DNA of 64,000 bases from CAWDBV01 sp963800705 (GTDB taxonomy: Bacteria > Actinomycetota > Thermoleophilia > Solirubrobacterales > 70-9). The position numbers were made by a program, and so were the translations under genes. The notes beneath the pieces were generated by a model that was not told where the DNA came from, made no database searches, and was given only the letters and a program-made list of their open reading frames with translations. Shown piece by piece: positions 8,939 through 17,431 of the stretch. Positions within the stretch are counted from its first letter, which is position 1. Each line of letters opens with the position of its first letter. The DNA lies in contig CAWDBV010000002.1 of assembly GCA_963800705.1 (NCBI GenBank), positions 1-64,000 of the forward strand, given 5' to 3'.

Positions 8939-10827
8939 GCAGCCAGCTCCGGAACCGGCAGCACCCGCTCGTCCGGGGTCGTGGGATGGGGAGGCTGCGC
9001 CTTCGCGATCGCTTCTTCGAATTCCGGGCGGAACTTCTTCACCATCGAGCCGACCGGCATCGCCATCGAATCCCCCAGTACGCAGAGGCAGTTGCCGATG
9101 ATGTTGTCCTGGACCGAGGAGATCACGTCGAGGTCCATCGGGGTCGCCTCGCCGCGCACCACCCGCTCGAGCATCTTCACGGTCCAGTTGGTGCCCTCGC
9201 GGCACGGGGTGCACTTGCCGCACGACTCGTGGTGGTAGAAGCGCGCCGTCCGCAGCGCCAGCCCGACGATCGAGGTCGTCTCGTCGCAGACGATGATCGA
9301 GCCCGAGCCGAGCATCGAGCCGGCGTCGGCCATCGCCTCGAAGCTGTAGGGGAGGTCGAGGCCCTCCGCGGCGGTCAGCACCGGCGCCGATGAACCGCCC
9401 GGGAAGAAGCACTTCAGCTCGCGGCCCTCGGTCGTCCCGCCGGCCAGCCCCTCGATGATCTCGCGCACCGGGATCCCGAGCTCGACCTCGTAGTTGCCCG
9501 GCCGCTGCACGTGGCCGGAGATCGAGGTCACCTTCGTCCCCGGCGACTGCTCGGTGCCGAATCCCTTGAACCAGTCGGCGCCGTTGAGCGCGATGTGGGG
9601 GACGTTGGAGAGCGTCTCGACGTTGTTGATCAGCGTCGGCCCGTCATAGAGCCCCTTGACGGCGGGGAACGGCGGCTTCAGCCGCGGGTTGCCGCGCTTG
9701 CCCTCCAGGGCATCGAGCAGGGCGGTTTCCTCGCCGCAGATGTAGGCACCGGCGCCGCGGTGGACGACGAGCTCGAGGTTGTGACCGGAGCCGAGGATGT
9801 CCTCGCCCAGCAAGCCAGCCTCATAGGCCTCTTTGACCGCGACGTCGAGGATGTCGCCCTGGAGGTCGTACTCGCCGCGGATGAAGATGAAGGCGCGGTT
9901 GATGTCGGCGGCGAGCGCCGCGATGATGATCCCTTCGATCAGCTGGTGCGGGTTCTTCTGCATCAGCTCGCGGTCCTTGAACGCGCCCGGCTCGGACTCG
10001 TCGGCGTTGCAGCACAGGTACTTGTCCATCTTGCCCCGGGGCAGGAACGACGCCTTCTTGCCCATCGAGAAGCCGGCGCCGCCACGGCCCTTGAGCCCTG
10101 AGGCCTCGAGCCCGTTGAGGAGCTCCTCGGGCTTCGGCTCGGCGAACGCCTTCTTCAGCGCCTCGTAGCCGCCGAGCCGCCTGTAGGTGTCGATCGAGGC
10201 GAGCCCGGGCTCGTCGATGTTCTTGAACAGCAGCCGCGTCTCCTGCGGGGCGCCTTCGGCGCCGCCGGCCGCTCCGCGCTTCTCGAGCGCCTTTTCGGGG
10301 AGCGGCGCGCCGTCGGAGCCGAGCTCGGCGACGACCTTCGGCGCGTCGCCGGGCTCGAGCGGGCCGAAGTAGCGCTCGTCGATCGAGGCCATCGGGGCGA
10401 TGTCGCAGGCCCCGAGGCACTCGAAGCCTCTGACAAAAACGTCGTCGTCGGTCTTCTCATCGAACGCGTCGAGCGTTTTGTCCGCGCCCCGAAGCCAGCA
10501 GCTGAGGTTGGTGCAGACGAGCACCTGGTGCTTCCCGCGCGGCTCGAGGTGGAAGAGGTCGTAGAAGCTCGCCACCGCCTCGAGCTCGGCCGGCGTCGAC
10601 CCCATCACCGCCGCGGCCTGGCGGATCCCGTCCGGAGTGCACCAGCCGTAGCGGCGCTGCACGGCCCAGAGCGCCGGGATCGAGGCCGAGCGCTTCTGCG
10701 GGTAGCGCTTCATCGCCGCCTCGATCTGCTCGCGGAGCTCGGCCGGGACCTCGACCTGAGCCAGATCCGGGACCCCCTCGGGCTCGGCCGTGAGCTGCCG
10801 CCCCTCGGTGAGAGCCGGATCTTTCAC
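8935..10827 (-). CDS. nuoEF: NADH-quinone oxidoreductase subunits E and F fused in one protein
   Basis: 630-residue single reading frame that combines two complex I subunits. Residues about 1-170 are NuoE: helical domain (MKRYPQKRSASIPALWAVQ) and thioredoxin-like 2Fe-2S site with C105, C110, C137 and C141. A Gly/Ala/Glu-rich linker (about 172-197) follows. From about residue 198 the protein is NuoF: NADH site GRGGAGFSMGKK, FMN loop CNADESEPGAFKDRELM, GAGAYICGEETALLDALEG, and the 4Fe-4S motif ESCGKCTPCREG with a fourth Cys in NCLCVLGDS. No stop codon or plausible start separates the halves. GTG 10827 overlaps the nuoD stop. The protein oxidises NADH and starts electron transfer in the peripheral arm. 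Confidence 0.93.
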   Translation of the reverse strand: MKDPALTEGRQLTAEPEGVPDLAQVEVPAELREQIEAAMKRYPQKRSASIPALWAVQRRYGWCTPDGIRQAAAVMGSTPAELEAVASFYDLFHLEPRGKHQVLVCTNLSCWLRGADKTLDAFDEKTDDDVFVRGFECLGACDIAPMASIDERYFGPLEPGDAPKVVAELGSDGAPLPEKALEKRGAAGGAEGAPQETRLLFKNIDEPGLASIDTYRRLGGYEALKKAFAEPKPEELLNGLEASGLKGRGGAGFSMGKKASFLPRGKMDKYLCCNADESEPGAFKDRELMQKNPHQLIEGIIIAALAADINRAFIFIRGEYDLQGDILDVAVKEAYEAGLLGEDILGSGHNLELVVHRGAGAYICGEETALLDALEGKRGNPRLKPPFPAVKGLYDGPTLINNVETLSNVPHIALNGADWFKGFGTEQSPGTKVTSISGHVQRPGNYEVELGIPVREIIEGLAGGTTEGRELKCFFPGGSSAPVLTAAEGLDLPYSFEAMADAGSMLGSGSIIVCDETTSIVGLALRTARFYHHESCGKCTPCREGTNWTVKMLERVVRGEATPMDLDVISSVQDNIIGNCLCVLGDSMAMPVGSMVKKFRPEFEEAIAKAQPPHPTTPDERVLPVPELAA

Positions 10828-12062
10828 CGGTCCACCCCTCCGAGGATCGGGTCGAGCATCGCGAGGTTGGCGATCAGGTCGGCGATCAGCCCGCCGACGC
10901 TCATGTCGCGGAGCGCCTGCAGGTTGACGAACGAGGGGTCGCGGAAGTGGACCCGGGCCGGCTTCGCCGAGCCGTCGGCGACCACGAAGCAGCCGAGCTC
11001 GCCGCGCGGTGACTCGACGGCGTGGTAGAGCTCGCCGGGCGGCACCCGGAACCCCTCGGTGACCAGCTTGAAGTGGTGGATCAGCGCCTCCATCGAGGTC
11101 GAGAGCTCGTCGCGCGGCGGCAGCGAGTACTTGCGGTCGTCGGCGCGGAACGGCCCCTCGGGCAGGCCGTCGAGCGCCTGGGCGATGATCCGGGTCGACT
11201 CGCGGATCTCCTGCATCCGCACCCGGTAGCGGTCGTAGCAGTCGCCGGTCGTCCCGATCGGGATCGAGAAGTCGAACTCCTCGTAGACCAAATATGGCGC
11301 GGTCTTGCGCAGGTCCCAGGGCTCGCCGGCGGCGCGCAGCAGCGGCCCGCTGACCCCGAGCTCGAGCAGCCGTTCGCGCGGAACCGCGCCGACGCCCTTG
11401 GTTCGCTGCAGGAAGATCTCGTTGCGGTCGATCAGCGCCTCGTACTGGTCGACCCGGCTCGGCATGTCCTCGACGAAGGAACGCAGCTTCTGCTCGAAGC
11501 CGACCGGGATGTCCTCGATCACGCCGCCGACCTGGAAGTAGCGGGTGTGCATGCGCTGGCCCGAGGACATCTCGAACATGTCGAGGATCCGGTCGCGCTC
11601 GCGGAAGCAGTACCAGAACATCGAGACTGCGCCGAGGTCGAGCGCCGAGGTGCCGAGCCAGACGAGGTGCGAGTGGATCCGGTTGAGCTCCATGTGGATC
11701 ACCCGCAGGTACTTGGCGCGCTCGGGGATCTCGAGCCCGACCATGCGCTCGATACAGGCGCAGAACGCTTCCATCTGGAAGAAGTAGGAGAGGTAGTCCA
11801 TCCGCTCCACGAACGGGATCACCTTCCAGTAGGAGTGCTGCTCGCACGACTTCTCGATCCCGGTGTGCAGATAGCCGACGACGGGCTTCAGCTCGAGCAC
11901 CTTCTCGCCCTGCAGGTCGACGATCAGCCGCAGAACCCCGTGGGTGGCGGGGTGGTGCGGGCCCATGTTGATGGTCATCATCTGCTGCTCACGGTCGACG
12001 TCTTCGACGGCGTGCTCCTCGCTCACCCCTTCGTGGCTCTGGATGACGTCGTCCGGAGTCAC
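10824..12062 (-). CDS. nuoD: NADH-quinone oxidoreductase subunit D
   Basis: 49-kDa subunit that forms the quinone pocket with NuoB. Family landmarks are INMGPHHPATHGVLRL near the N-terminus, the conserved GYLHTGIEK, MELNRIHSHL, and the C-terminal ESPRGELGCFVVADGS and RDPSFVNLQAL...DLIANLAMLDPILGGVDR. GTG 12062 is chosen because it overlaps the nuoC TGA (GTGA), the same coupling seen at the neighbouring nuo joints. A GTG three codons upstream is possible. Length of 412 residues is normal. Confidence 0.95.
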   Translation of the reverse strand: MTPDDVIQSHEGVSEEHAVEDVDREQQMMTINMGPHHPATHGVLRLIVDLQGEKVLELKPVVGYLHTGIEKSCEQHSYWKVIPFVERMDYLSYFFQMEAFCACIERMVGLEIPERAKYLRVIHMELNRIHSHLVWLGTSALDLGAVSMFWYCFRERDRILDMFEMSSGQRMHTRYFQVGGVIEDIPVGFEQKLRSFVEDMPSRVDQYEALIDRNEIFLQRTKGVGAVPRERLLELGVSGPLLRAAGEPWDLRKTAPYLVYEEFDFSIPIGTTGDCYDRYRVRMQEIRESTRIIAQALDGLPEGPFRADDRKYSLPPRDELSTSMEALIHHFKLVTEGFRVPPGELYHAVESPRGELGCFVVADGSAKPARVHFRDPSFVNLQALRDMSVGGLIADLIANLAMLDPILGGVDR

Positions 12063-12649
12063 TCCCACCACCCCGGGTTCTCGGGCTCGTCTTTGGTGAA
12101 CAGGACCGGCTCGCCGCCGACCGGGAAGTCACGTCGCTGCGGCCAGCCGACGTAGTCGTCGGGCAGCAGGATCCGGGTCAGGTCGGGGTGGCCGCGGAAG
12201 GAGATTCCGAACATGTCGTAGACCTCGCGCTCCTGGACGTTCGCGGTCGGGAACATCTCGGTACAGGAATCGAGCGTTGGGAGATTGACGGCTTCGCCAT
12301 TACCCCCATCTCCTCCGCTTCGCGTCCGGGGATGGGGGGCGCCGTTCTTTTTCGCGGGGTCGGCCAGGAGGGCCTTGACGCTGATCCGCTCGACCCGGTC
12401 CATGTTGAGGAGCTCGTAGTGGACGCCGAAGCGCGGCTCGGCGGGCAGGTAGTCGGCTGCGTGGACGCTGCAGAGGAAGCTGTATTCCTGCCCCGGCGTT
12501 TCGCGGAGCCAGGTCAGCACCTCGAGGATCTGCTTCGAGTCGACGATCAGCACCGCGGCGTCGTGCTCGAACGAGGTCTCGAGAACCGCCCCCGTGTGGG
12601 CCTCGTTGATCTGCTGGCTGATCAGCTCGAGGCCGGGGGCATCAGGCAT
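12059..12649 (-). CDS. nuoC: NADH-quinone oxidoreductase subunit C
   Basis: 30-kDa peripheral-arm subunit, separate from NuoD here. Conserved features are the core fold strand EYSFLCSVHAADYLP, then the signature EREVYDMFGISFRGHPDLTRILLPDDY, ending GWPQRRDFPVGGEP. The insert between the two blocks (ADPAKKNGAPHPRTRSGGDGG, about residues 95-118) is poorly conserved and low in complexity. The start overlaps the nuoB stop by 8 nt and the stop overlaps the nuoD start. Confidence 0.94.
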   Translation of the reverse strand: MPDAPGLELISQQINEAHTGAVLETSFEHDAAVLIVDSKQILEVLTWLRETPGQEYSFLCSVHAADYLPAEPRFGVHYELLNMDRVERISVKALLADPAKKNGAPHPRTRSGGDGGNGEAVNLPTLDSCTEMFPTANVQEREVYDMFGISFRGHPDLTRILLPDDYVGWPQRRDFPVGGEPVLFTKDEPENPGWWE

Positions 12650-13262
12650 CGGGGGTCGGCTCCATCTCAGCGATTCGCTGCGCCGAGGCCAGGGCCTCGG
12701 CCGTCGGCTCGCCGGGCTCGCTCGTCGCCCACTCCTCGGTCCCGATCGCGTTGTAGCGCTTGCGCCACCCGAGGTCGGGTTGGCCGCGGACCTTTCGCTG
12801 CAGCTTGTTGAAGCCGTGCAGAAGGGCCTCGGGGCGCGGCGGGCAGCCGGGGACGTGGATGTCGACCGGCATGAACTTGTCGGCGCCCTGGACGACGGCG
12901 TAGTTGGCGAACATTCCGCCCGAGGAGGAGCAGGCCCCCATCGCGATCGCCCACTTCGGCTCCAGCATCTGGTCGTAGATGCGGCGGATGACCGGCGCCA
13001 TCTTGATCGACACCCGGCCCGAGAGGATCATCATGTCCGCCTGCCGCGGCGAGGCGCGGAATGCCTCGGCGCCGAAGCGCGCGATGTCGTAGCGCGCCGA
13101 GACCATCGCCATCATCTCGATCGCGCAGCAGGCGAGGCCGAAGGTCATCGGGAACATCGCGTTCGAGCGCGCCCAGTTGAGGACCTTCTCGAAGTTGGTC
13201 ATCAGCAGCGCCTCGCTGACGTAGCGCTCCAGCTCCTCGTCAGAGAGATCGCCGCGAAGCAT
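12642..13262 (-). CDS. nuoB: NADH-quinone oxidoreductase subunit B
   Basis: 20-kDa subunit carrying the terminal N2 4Fe-4S cluster. The four ligands are the tandem C45-C46 (GLACCAIEMM), C111 (GACSSSGGMF) and C140 (HVPGCPPRPEAL). ATG 13262 (MLRGDLSDEELERYV) is the first in-frame ATG and lies 32 nt after the nuoA stop. The reading frame is open further upstream but overlaps nuoA antisensibly with no family similarity. The C-terminal 30 residues are acidic and variable. Length is 206 residues. Confidence 0.94.
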   Translation of the reverse strand: MLRGDLSDEELERYVSEALLMTNFEKVLNWARSNAMFPMTFGLACCAIEMMAMVSARYDIARFGAEAFRASPRQADMMILSGRVSIKMAPVIRRIYDQMLEPKWAIAMGACSSSGGMFANYAVVQGADKFMPVDIHVPGCPPRPEALLHGFNKLQRKVRGQPDLGWRKRYNAIGTEEWATSEPGEPTAEALASAQRIAEMEPTPDA

Positions 13263-13294
13263 GTCGCGCGCGCGGAGCTGGCGAGCGCGGAGCT

Positions 13295-13654
13295 CTACTT
13301 CCAATCGAGCGCCCCCCGGCGCCAGACGAACACCAGCGCGACCAGGAGCAGGAAGACGAAGACGAGGATCTCTCCCAGCACCAGCATGCTGTCGGCCGAT
13401 TTGACGATCGCGCCGACCGGATAGAGGAAGACGACCTCGATGTCGAAGAGGATGAAAAGCATCGCGACCATGTAGAAGCTGACCCCGAACCGGAAGGTGC
13501 GCGAGACGTCGCTCGGCAGCCCGCACTCATATGGATCGCTCTTCACCTCGCTCAGCCGCCGTCGGCCGATCACCCCGTTGAGCATCGCGAACGCTCCCCC
13601 GACCAGAAGCCCGATGGCGCCGAATACGAGGACGGGTAGGTAGCTCTGAAGCAT
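13295..13654 (-). CDS. nuoA: NADH-quinone oxidoreductase subunit A
   Basis: Small membrane-arm subunit of 119 residues, first gene of the nuo operon. Three transmembrane helices lie at about residues 4-24, 58-82 and 88-110. The conserved loop YECGLPS...FRFGVSFYMVAMLFILFDIEVVFLYP, with the ECG/Cys and acidic FDIE signature, is complete. The gene faces away from the small membrane protein gene at 13711 across a 56-bp promoter region. Confidence 0.95.
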   Translation of the reverse strand: MLQSYLPVLVFGAIGLLVGGAFAMLNGVIGRRRLSEVKSDPYECGLPSDVSRTFRFGVSFYMVAMLFILFDIEVVFLYPVGAIVKSADSMLVLGEILVFVFLLLVALVFVWRRGALDWK

Positions 13655-13665
13655 GCCTGGGGCGA

Positions 13666-13671
13666 AACCTA
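13666..13671 (-). promoter_or_regulatory. candidate -10 box of the nuo operon
   Basis: TAGGTT on the minus strand ends 11 nt before the nuoA ATG, implying a leader of only a few bases. It fits the TANNNT pattern found in front of many genes of this segment. Confidence 0.45.
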
Positions 13672-13710
13672 CAACTTTGTGGCAGGGTGTTACATAGTGC
13701 CTTTCCGCGC

Positions 13711-14145
13711 ATGATCGACGCCCATCTAGTGATCGGAGTCAGCGTCCTTCTCCTCAGCCTGGTCGCGGGGGTCTGGGGCGGCGCGGCGTGGCTTCGGCAG
13801 CGCCCGACGACCGGCTTCTGGTACGTGCTGCGCGCGATGCAGGTCGCGGTCGCGGTCCAGGTGATGTTCGGGACGCTGCTGCTCTTCCTCGGCCACCAGT
13901 CCGCCGACAAGCTCCACTACGTCTACGGGGCGCTGCCGCTGCTCGTCTCGCTGCTCGGCGAGGGCGCCCGAGCCGGCGCCGCCACCCACGAGCTCGAGGA
14001 CGTCGACTTCGAGGCGCTCGAGCCCGAGCGCCAGCGGCTGGTCGCGCTCGCGATCCTGCGCCGCGAGACCGGGATCATGGCGCTCTCGGCGATCGTGATC
14101 TTCTTCCTCGCCCTGCGCGCGGCGGGGACGAGCGCGGAGTTCTAG
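13711..14145 (+). CDS. conserved four-helix membrane protein, function unknown
   Basis: 144-residue protein with hydrophobic segments at about residues 6-26, 42-62, 70-85 and 118-140. A charged loop (HELEDVDFEALEPERQRLVALAILRRE) lies before the last helix. The GHQSADKLHYVYGALPLLV stretch has a His-rich turn that could bind a cofactor or metal, but no family is recognised. ATG 13711 starts the first helix directly; a GTG 24 nt upstream is possible. It is divergent from nuoA and might share its promoter region. Confidence 0.7.
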   Translation: MIDAHLVIGVSVLLLSLVAGVWGGAAWLRQRPTTGFWYVLRAMQVAVAVQVMFGTLLLFLGHQSADKLHYVYGALPLLVSLLGEGARAGAATHELEDVDFEALEPERQRLVALAILRRETGIMALSAIVIFFLALRAAGTSAEF

Positions 14146-14160
14146 AGCGTCAGCGCGCGG

Positions 14161-14520
14161 CTACTTGCCCGAGATCCGGTCCCAGGCGCGGCCCAGCTTC
14201 CCTTTGAGCTGGCTCTGCGCGTCCTCGGTCCCGTGGTGCTCGACCACCGCCGGGTTGGGGCCCGGCTTCGGCAGCTGATCGATCTCGGCCGTCGCCACCT
14301 TGAGCAGGACGGCCTTCTCGCGGCACTCCGAGATCTCGGGGGCATCGACGAAGCGGATGCCTCCCGGGCCGAGCTGCGTATCGATCACGATCCCGTCGAA
14401 GATGCCGGTCTTCTGGTCGCCCATCACATGCTCGAGCGCACCGACCCGGTCGCCGTCGGCGCTGATCACGTCGACGCCCGGCTTGAGGGTCAAGTACGAG
14501 ATCTGCTCTCCGTAGTCCAC
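14161..14520 (-). CDS. PRC-barrel domain protein
   Basis: 119-residue soluble protein with a PRC-barrel-like fold: strands VDVISADGDRVGALEHVM, IFDGIVIDTQLGPGGIRFVDAPEI and EKAVLLKVATAEIDQLP. PRC-barrel proteins in actinobacteria are common, often stress-linked, and mostly uncharacterised. The C-terminal tail (EDAQSQLKGKLGRAWDRISGK) is helical and basic. GTG 14520 is preferred because TATCCT lies 7 nt upstream, fitting a leaderless start; GTG 14526 is the alternative. Confidence 0.75.
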   Translation of the reverse strand: MDYGEQISYLTLKPGVDVISADGDRVGALEHVMGDQKTGIFDGIVIDTQLGPGGIRFVDAPEISECREKAVLLKVATAEIDQLPKPGPNPAVVEHHGTEDAQSQLKGKLGRAWDRISGK

Positions 14521-14527
14521 AGGCACA

Positions 14528-14533
14528 AGGATA
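14528..14533 (-). promoter_or_regulatory. leaderless -10 box of the PRC-barrel gene
   Basis: TATCCT ends 7 nt before GTG 14520. This spacing decides the start between two nearby GTG codons. Confidence 0.5.
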
Positions 14534-14555
14534 GATCGACCGGGCGGCCGGGGAG

Positions 14556-15038
14556 CTATAGGGGGCGGTAGGCGCCGCGGTGAAAGATCAGCGGGTCGCC
14601 CTCGCCCGAGGAGTCGAGGTCGAGCACCGGCCCGGTGAGGATCGCGTGGTCGCCGCCGTCGAGCAGGTCGCGGAGCTCGCAGCGCAGCCACAGGATCGCG
14701 CCCTCGATCCGCGGCATCCCGTCGCGCTCAGTCCACTCGACGCCCTCCCACTTCGAAGGCTCGTCGTCCTTGGTGCTGAACCGCCGCGCCAGATCCTCCT
14801 GCCCGGCGCCGAGCACGTTGACGGCGAATCCGCCCGCGGCGCGCACCGAGGCCAGCGTCCGCGAGCCCTGGTCGAGGCAGGCCAGCATCATCGGCGGGTC
14901 GAGCGAGAGCGAGGTGACGGCGTTCGCTGTCGCCCCCGACGGGCCGTTCGGCCCGACCGCGGTGACGACGGTGACCCCGGTCGGGAATGCACCGATCGCG
15001 GCGCGGAAGGCATCTGGGTCAGCGGAGTCGGCGGGCAA
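14556..15038 (-). CDS. flavin reductase-like FMN-binding protein
   Basis: 160-residue member of the flavin reductase-like (FMN-binding split-barrel) family that supplies reduced flavin to a partner or acts as a small oxidoreductase. Hallmarks are FRAAIGAFPTGVTVVTAVG at the N-terminus, ATANAVTSLSLDPPMMLACLDQGSRTLASV, FAVNVLGAGQEDLARRFS, and the C-terminal DHAILTGPVLDL and PLIFHRGAYRPL. TTG 15038 (LPADSADPDAF) is chosen because family members begin just before the DAFR motif and the frame lacks an ATG there. It is divergent from the cytochrome gene, 27 nt apart. Confidence 0.85.
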   Translation of the reverse strand: MPADSADPDAFRAAIGAFPTGVTVVTAVGPNGPSGATANAVTSLSLDPPMMLACLDQGSRTLASVRAAGGFAVNVLGAGQEDLARRFSTKDDEPSKWEGVEWTERDGMPRIEGAILWLRCELRDLLDGGDHAILTGPVLDLDSSGEGDPLIFHRGAYRPL

Positions 15039-15051
15039 CGTCGCCCAAAAG

Positions 15052-15057
15052 TATGAT
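15052..15057 (+). promoter_or_regulatory. leaderless -10 box of the cytochrome c gene
   Basis: TATGAT followed by 8 nt and GTG 15066. Close match to TATAAT in a GC-rich setting, with no Shine-Dalgarno. Confidence 0.6.
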
Positions 15058-15065
15058 GCCGCCGC

Positions 15066-15482
15066 GTGGCTGGGCTCACTGCCAGTAGATCGATTGCACT
15101 CGCATCGGCGCTCGCCGCGGCGGTCGTCGGTGGGTGCGGGACCTCCGGGATCGAGGTCCCCGAGGAGGATCCGACTCACACCGGCGCGGTCCTGTTCGCC
15201 GAGCGCTGCTCGGGCTGCCACACGATGAAGGCGGCCGGCACCCAGGGCTCGGGGACGCGGGCCGTCCGCGCTCAGGGCCCGAACCTCGACCAGCGCACCG
15301 AGACCTTCGACGACGCGCTGTTCGCGATCCGCAACGGCGGCTTCTCGGGCTCGATCATGCCCCAGAACATCGTCGTCGGCAAGGACGCCGAGGCCGTCGC
15401 CCGCTTCGTCGAGAAGTACTCGGGCGGCGACGCCGAGAGCACGCCGCGGCCGGGCGAAGCCGTCGACGCCGGCGGACCGTAG
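15066..15482 (+). CDS. lipoprotein c-type cytochrome
   Basis: 138-residue class I cytochrome c anchored as a lipoprotein. The signal peptide ends in the lipobox VVGGC (C24). The haem motif CSGCH is at residues 48-52, and the likely axial Met is M98 in SGSIMPQN. The fold carries an extra loop (AGTQGSGTRAVRAQGPNLDQR) before the distal helix. It probably carries electrons outside the membrane to a terminal oxidase, though no oxidase gene is in the window. GTG start set by the -10 box 8 nt upstream. Confidence 0.87.
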   Translation: MAGLTASRSIALASALAAAVVGGCGTSGIEVPEEDPTHTGAVLFAERCSGCHTMKAAGTQGSGTRAVRAQGPNLDQRTETFDDALFAIRNGGFSGSIMPQNIVVGKDAEAVARFVEKYSGGDAESTPRPGEAVDAGGP

Positions 15483-15494
15483 AGCCGCGCTCGT

Positions 15495-16784
15495 TTGCTC
15501 GACCTGAAGCGGATCCGCGAGGACCCCGAAGCCGCTCGCACGGCTCTGGCCAGGCGAGGGGCCGCCGATGCCCTCGACGAGGTGCTCGGGATCGACGAGC
15601 GCCGCCGCGAGCTCAACACCCGGACCGAGGAGATCCGCGCCGAGCAGAAGGAGCTCTCCGGCAAGGTCGAGGAGGCCGCCAAGGCAGGCAACGCCGACGA
15701 CCCGGACGTCGTCAAGCTGCGCGAGCGCTCGAGCGCGCTCAAGGATGAGATCAAGCAGCACGAGCCCGAGCTCGCCGAGCTAAAGGAAAAACAGGACGAG
15801 CTGCTCGCGACGCTCCCCAATCTTCCCCACCCCGACGCTCCCGAGGGAGAGACCGAGGATGACGCCGAGGTCCTCCGAAGAGTCGGCGAGGTGCCGAGCT
15901 TCTCGTTCGAGCCCGTCGACCACCTCGAGCTCGGCGAGCGCCATGGCTGGATCGAGATGGACGCCGCGGCCAATCTCTCCGGCACCCGCTTCGCCTACCT
16001 GCTCGGCGACCTGGTCATGGTCGAGATGGCGCTCGTCCGTTACGCGCTCGAGACGCTCCGCGCGGAGGGCTTCACGCCGGTCTCGCCGCCGGTCCTGGTC
16101 CGCGAGCAGGCGCTCTACGGGACCGGGTTCTTCCCCGGCGAGCGCGAGATGATCTACGAGGTTCCGAAGGACGAGCTGTTTCTGGTCGGGACCTCGGAGG
16201 TGTCACTCGCCTCGCTGCACGCCGACGAGAAGGAGATCCTCGCCGAGCGGCTGCCGATGCGCTACGCGGGGTTCTCGACCTGCTTTCGGCGCGAGGCCGG
16301 CGCCGGTGGGCGCGACACGCGCGGCATCTTCCGCGTCCACCAGTTCGACAAGGTCGAGATGTTCTCGTTCGTGACCCCGAACGAGGCCGAGGCCGAGCAC
16401 GAGCGAATCCTCGCCCTCCAGGAGCGGATCCTCCAGGAGCTCGAGATCCCTTACCGCGTGGTCGACATCCCGGTCGGCGATCTCGGCGCCCCCGCGGCGC
16501 GCAAGTTCGACTGCGAGGCGTGGATCCCGAGCCAGGAGCGCTACCGCGAGCTGACCTCGTGCTCGAACACGACCGACTTCCAGGCGCGCCGCCTCGGGCT
16601 CAGGTTCCGGCCGAAGGCCGAGCAGCCCTACGAGTCGATGCACACCCTGAACGGCACCGCGGTCGCAGTAGGACGTACGTTGATTGCCCTGATCGAGAAC
16701 GGTCAGCAGGAGGACGGGTCGGTGCAATTGCCGGAGGCGCTGAGACAGTTCGGCGCCGCTTCCGCTATACCAACGACCCAGTGA
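15495..16784 (+). CDS. serS: seryl-tRNA synthetase
   Basis: Charges tRNA-Ser; two tRNA-Ser genes occur elsewhere in the window. 429 residues. The N-terminal coiled-coil tRNA-binding arm (residues about 28-105, ERRRELNTRTEEIRAEQKEL...) is followed by the class II catalytic core. Motif 2 is FRREAGAGGRDTRGIFRVHQFDKVEMF, and motif 3 is NGTAVAVGRTLIALIENGQ. TSCSNTTDFQARRLGLRF is also conserved. Start TTG 15495 (LDLKRIREDPE) matches the family N-terminus MLDLKxxRxxP exactly. The 3' end overlaps the next gene by 4 nt. Confidence 0.96.
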   Translation: MLDLKRIREDPEAARTALARRGAADALDEVLGIDERRRELNTRTEEIRAEQKELSGKVEEAAKAGNADDPDVVKLRERSSALKDEIKQHEPELAELKEKQDELLATLPNLPHPDAPEGETEDDAEVLRRVGEVPSFSFEPVDHLELGERHGWIEMDAAANLSGTRFAYLLGDLVMVEMALVRYALETLRAEGFTPVSPPVLVREQALYGTGFFPGEREMIYEVPKDELFLVGTSEVSLASLHADEKEILAERLPMRYAGFSTCFRREAGAGGRDTRGIFRVHQFDKVEMFSFVTPNEAEAEHERILALQERILQELEIPYRVVDIPVGDLGAPAARKFDCEAWIPSQERYRELTSCSNTTDFQARRLGLRFRPKAEQPYESMHTLNGTAVAVGRTLIALIENGQQEDGSVQLPEALRQFGAASAIPTTQ

Positions 16785-17422
16785 GCAACGGTCAGGCCAA
16801 AAACGTCGTCCTCTGCGACGACCACGAGATCGTCCGCGAAGCGATCAAGGCCCGCATGGCGGACTCGAAGGGAGTCAACATCGTCGGTGAGGCAGCCGAC
16901 GCCGACGAGGTCGTGAAGCGGGTCACCGAGCTCGAGCCCGACGTCGCGATCATCGACATCGAGCTTCCGGGCACCGACGGAATCGAGGCGACCAAGGAGA
17001 TTCTCGAGGCGCGCCCCGAGACGAAGGTGATCGTGTTCACCGCTCACGCGCAGCCCGACCTGCTCGAGCTCGCGATGCGCGCCGGGGCCTCCGGCTACGT
17101 GCTCAAGTCCGCTCCGCCCGACGACATCGCCAAGGCGGTGAAGGCGGTCGCGGCCGGCGACACGTTCATCGCCGCCGACCTCAAGAAGGGAACCGGCGAC
17201 CTCGAGAAGCTGCTCGACCTCACGCCGCGCGAGCGCCAGGTGCTCGAGCTGCTCGCCGAGGGACTTCGCGTCAAGGAGATCGCCGAGCGGCTGACGCTCA
17301 GCCCGGCGACCGTCCACACCCACGTCCGCAACGCGATCGCGAAGATGGAAGTCGACACCCGCACCGAGGCGGTCGCGCTAGCGGTCCGCTTCAGCTACCT
17401 CGGCGCCGGCAACGGGCGCTAA
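16781..17422 (+). CDS. NarL/FixJ-family response regulator
   Basis: 213-residue two-component response regulator. The receiver domain (residues about 8-125) has the acidic pair in VVLCDDHEIV, the phospho-acceptor Asp in DVAIIDIELPGTDG, the Thr in VIVFTAHA and the Lys in GYVLKSAPP. The LuxR-type HTH (about 148-210) reads LTPRERQVLELLAEGLRVKEIAERL..SPATVHTHVRNA. GTG 16781 overlaps the serS stop (GTGA), so it is co-translated with serS. No sensor kinase is adjacent, so the signal is unknown. Confidence 0.92.
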   Translation: MSNGQAKNVVLCDDHEIVREAIKARMADSKGVNIVGEAADADEVVKRVTELEPDVAIIDIELPGTDGIEATKEILEARPETKVIVFTAHAQPDLLELAMRAGASGYVLKSAPPDDIAKAVKAVAAGDTFIAADLKKGTGDLEKLLDLTPRERQVLELLAEGLRVKEIAERLTLSPATVHTHVRNAIAKMEVDTRTEAVALAVRFSYLGAGNGR

Positions 17423-17431
17423 GCCCGGCCG

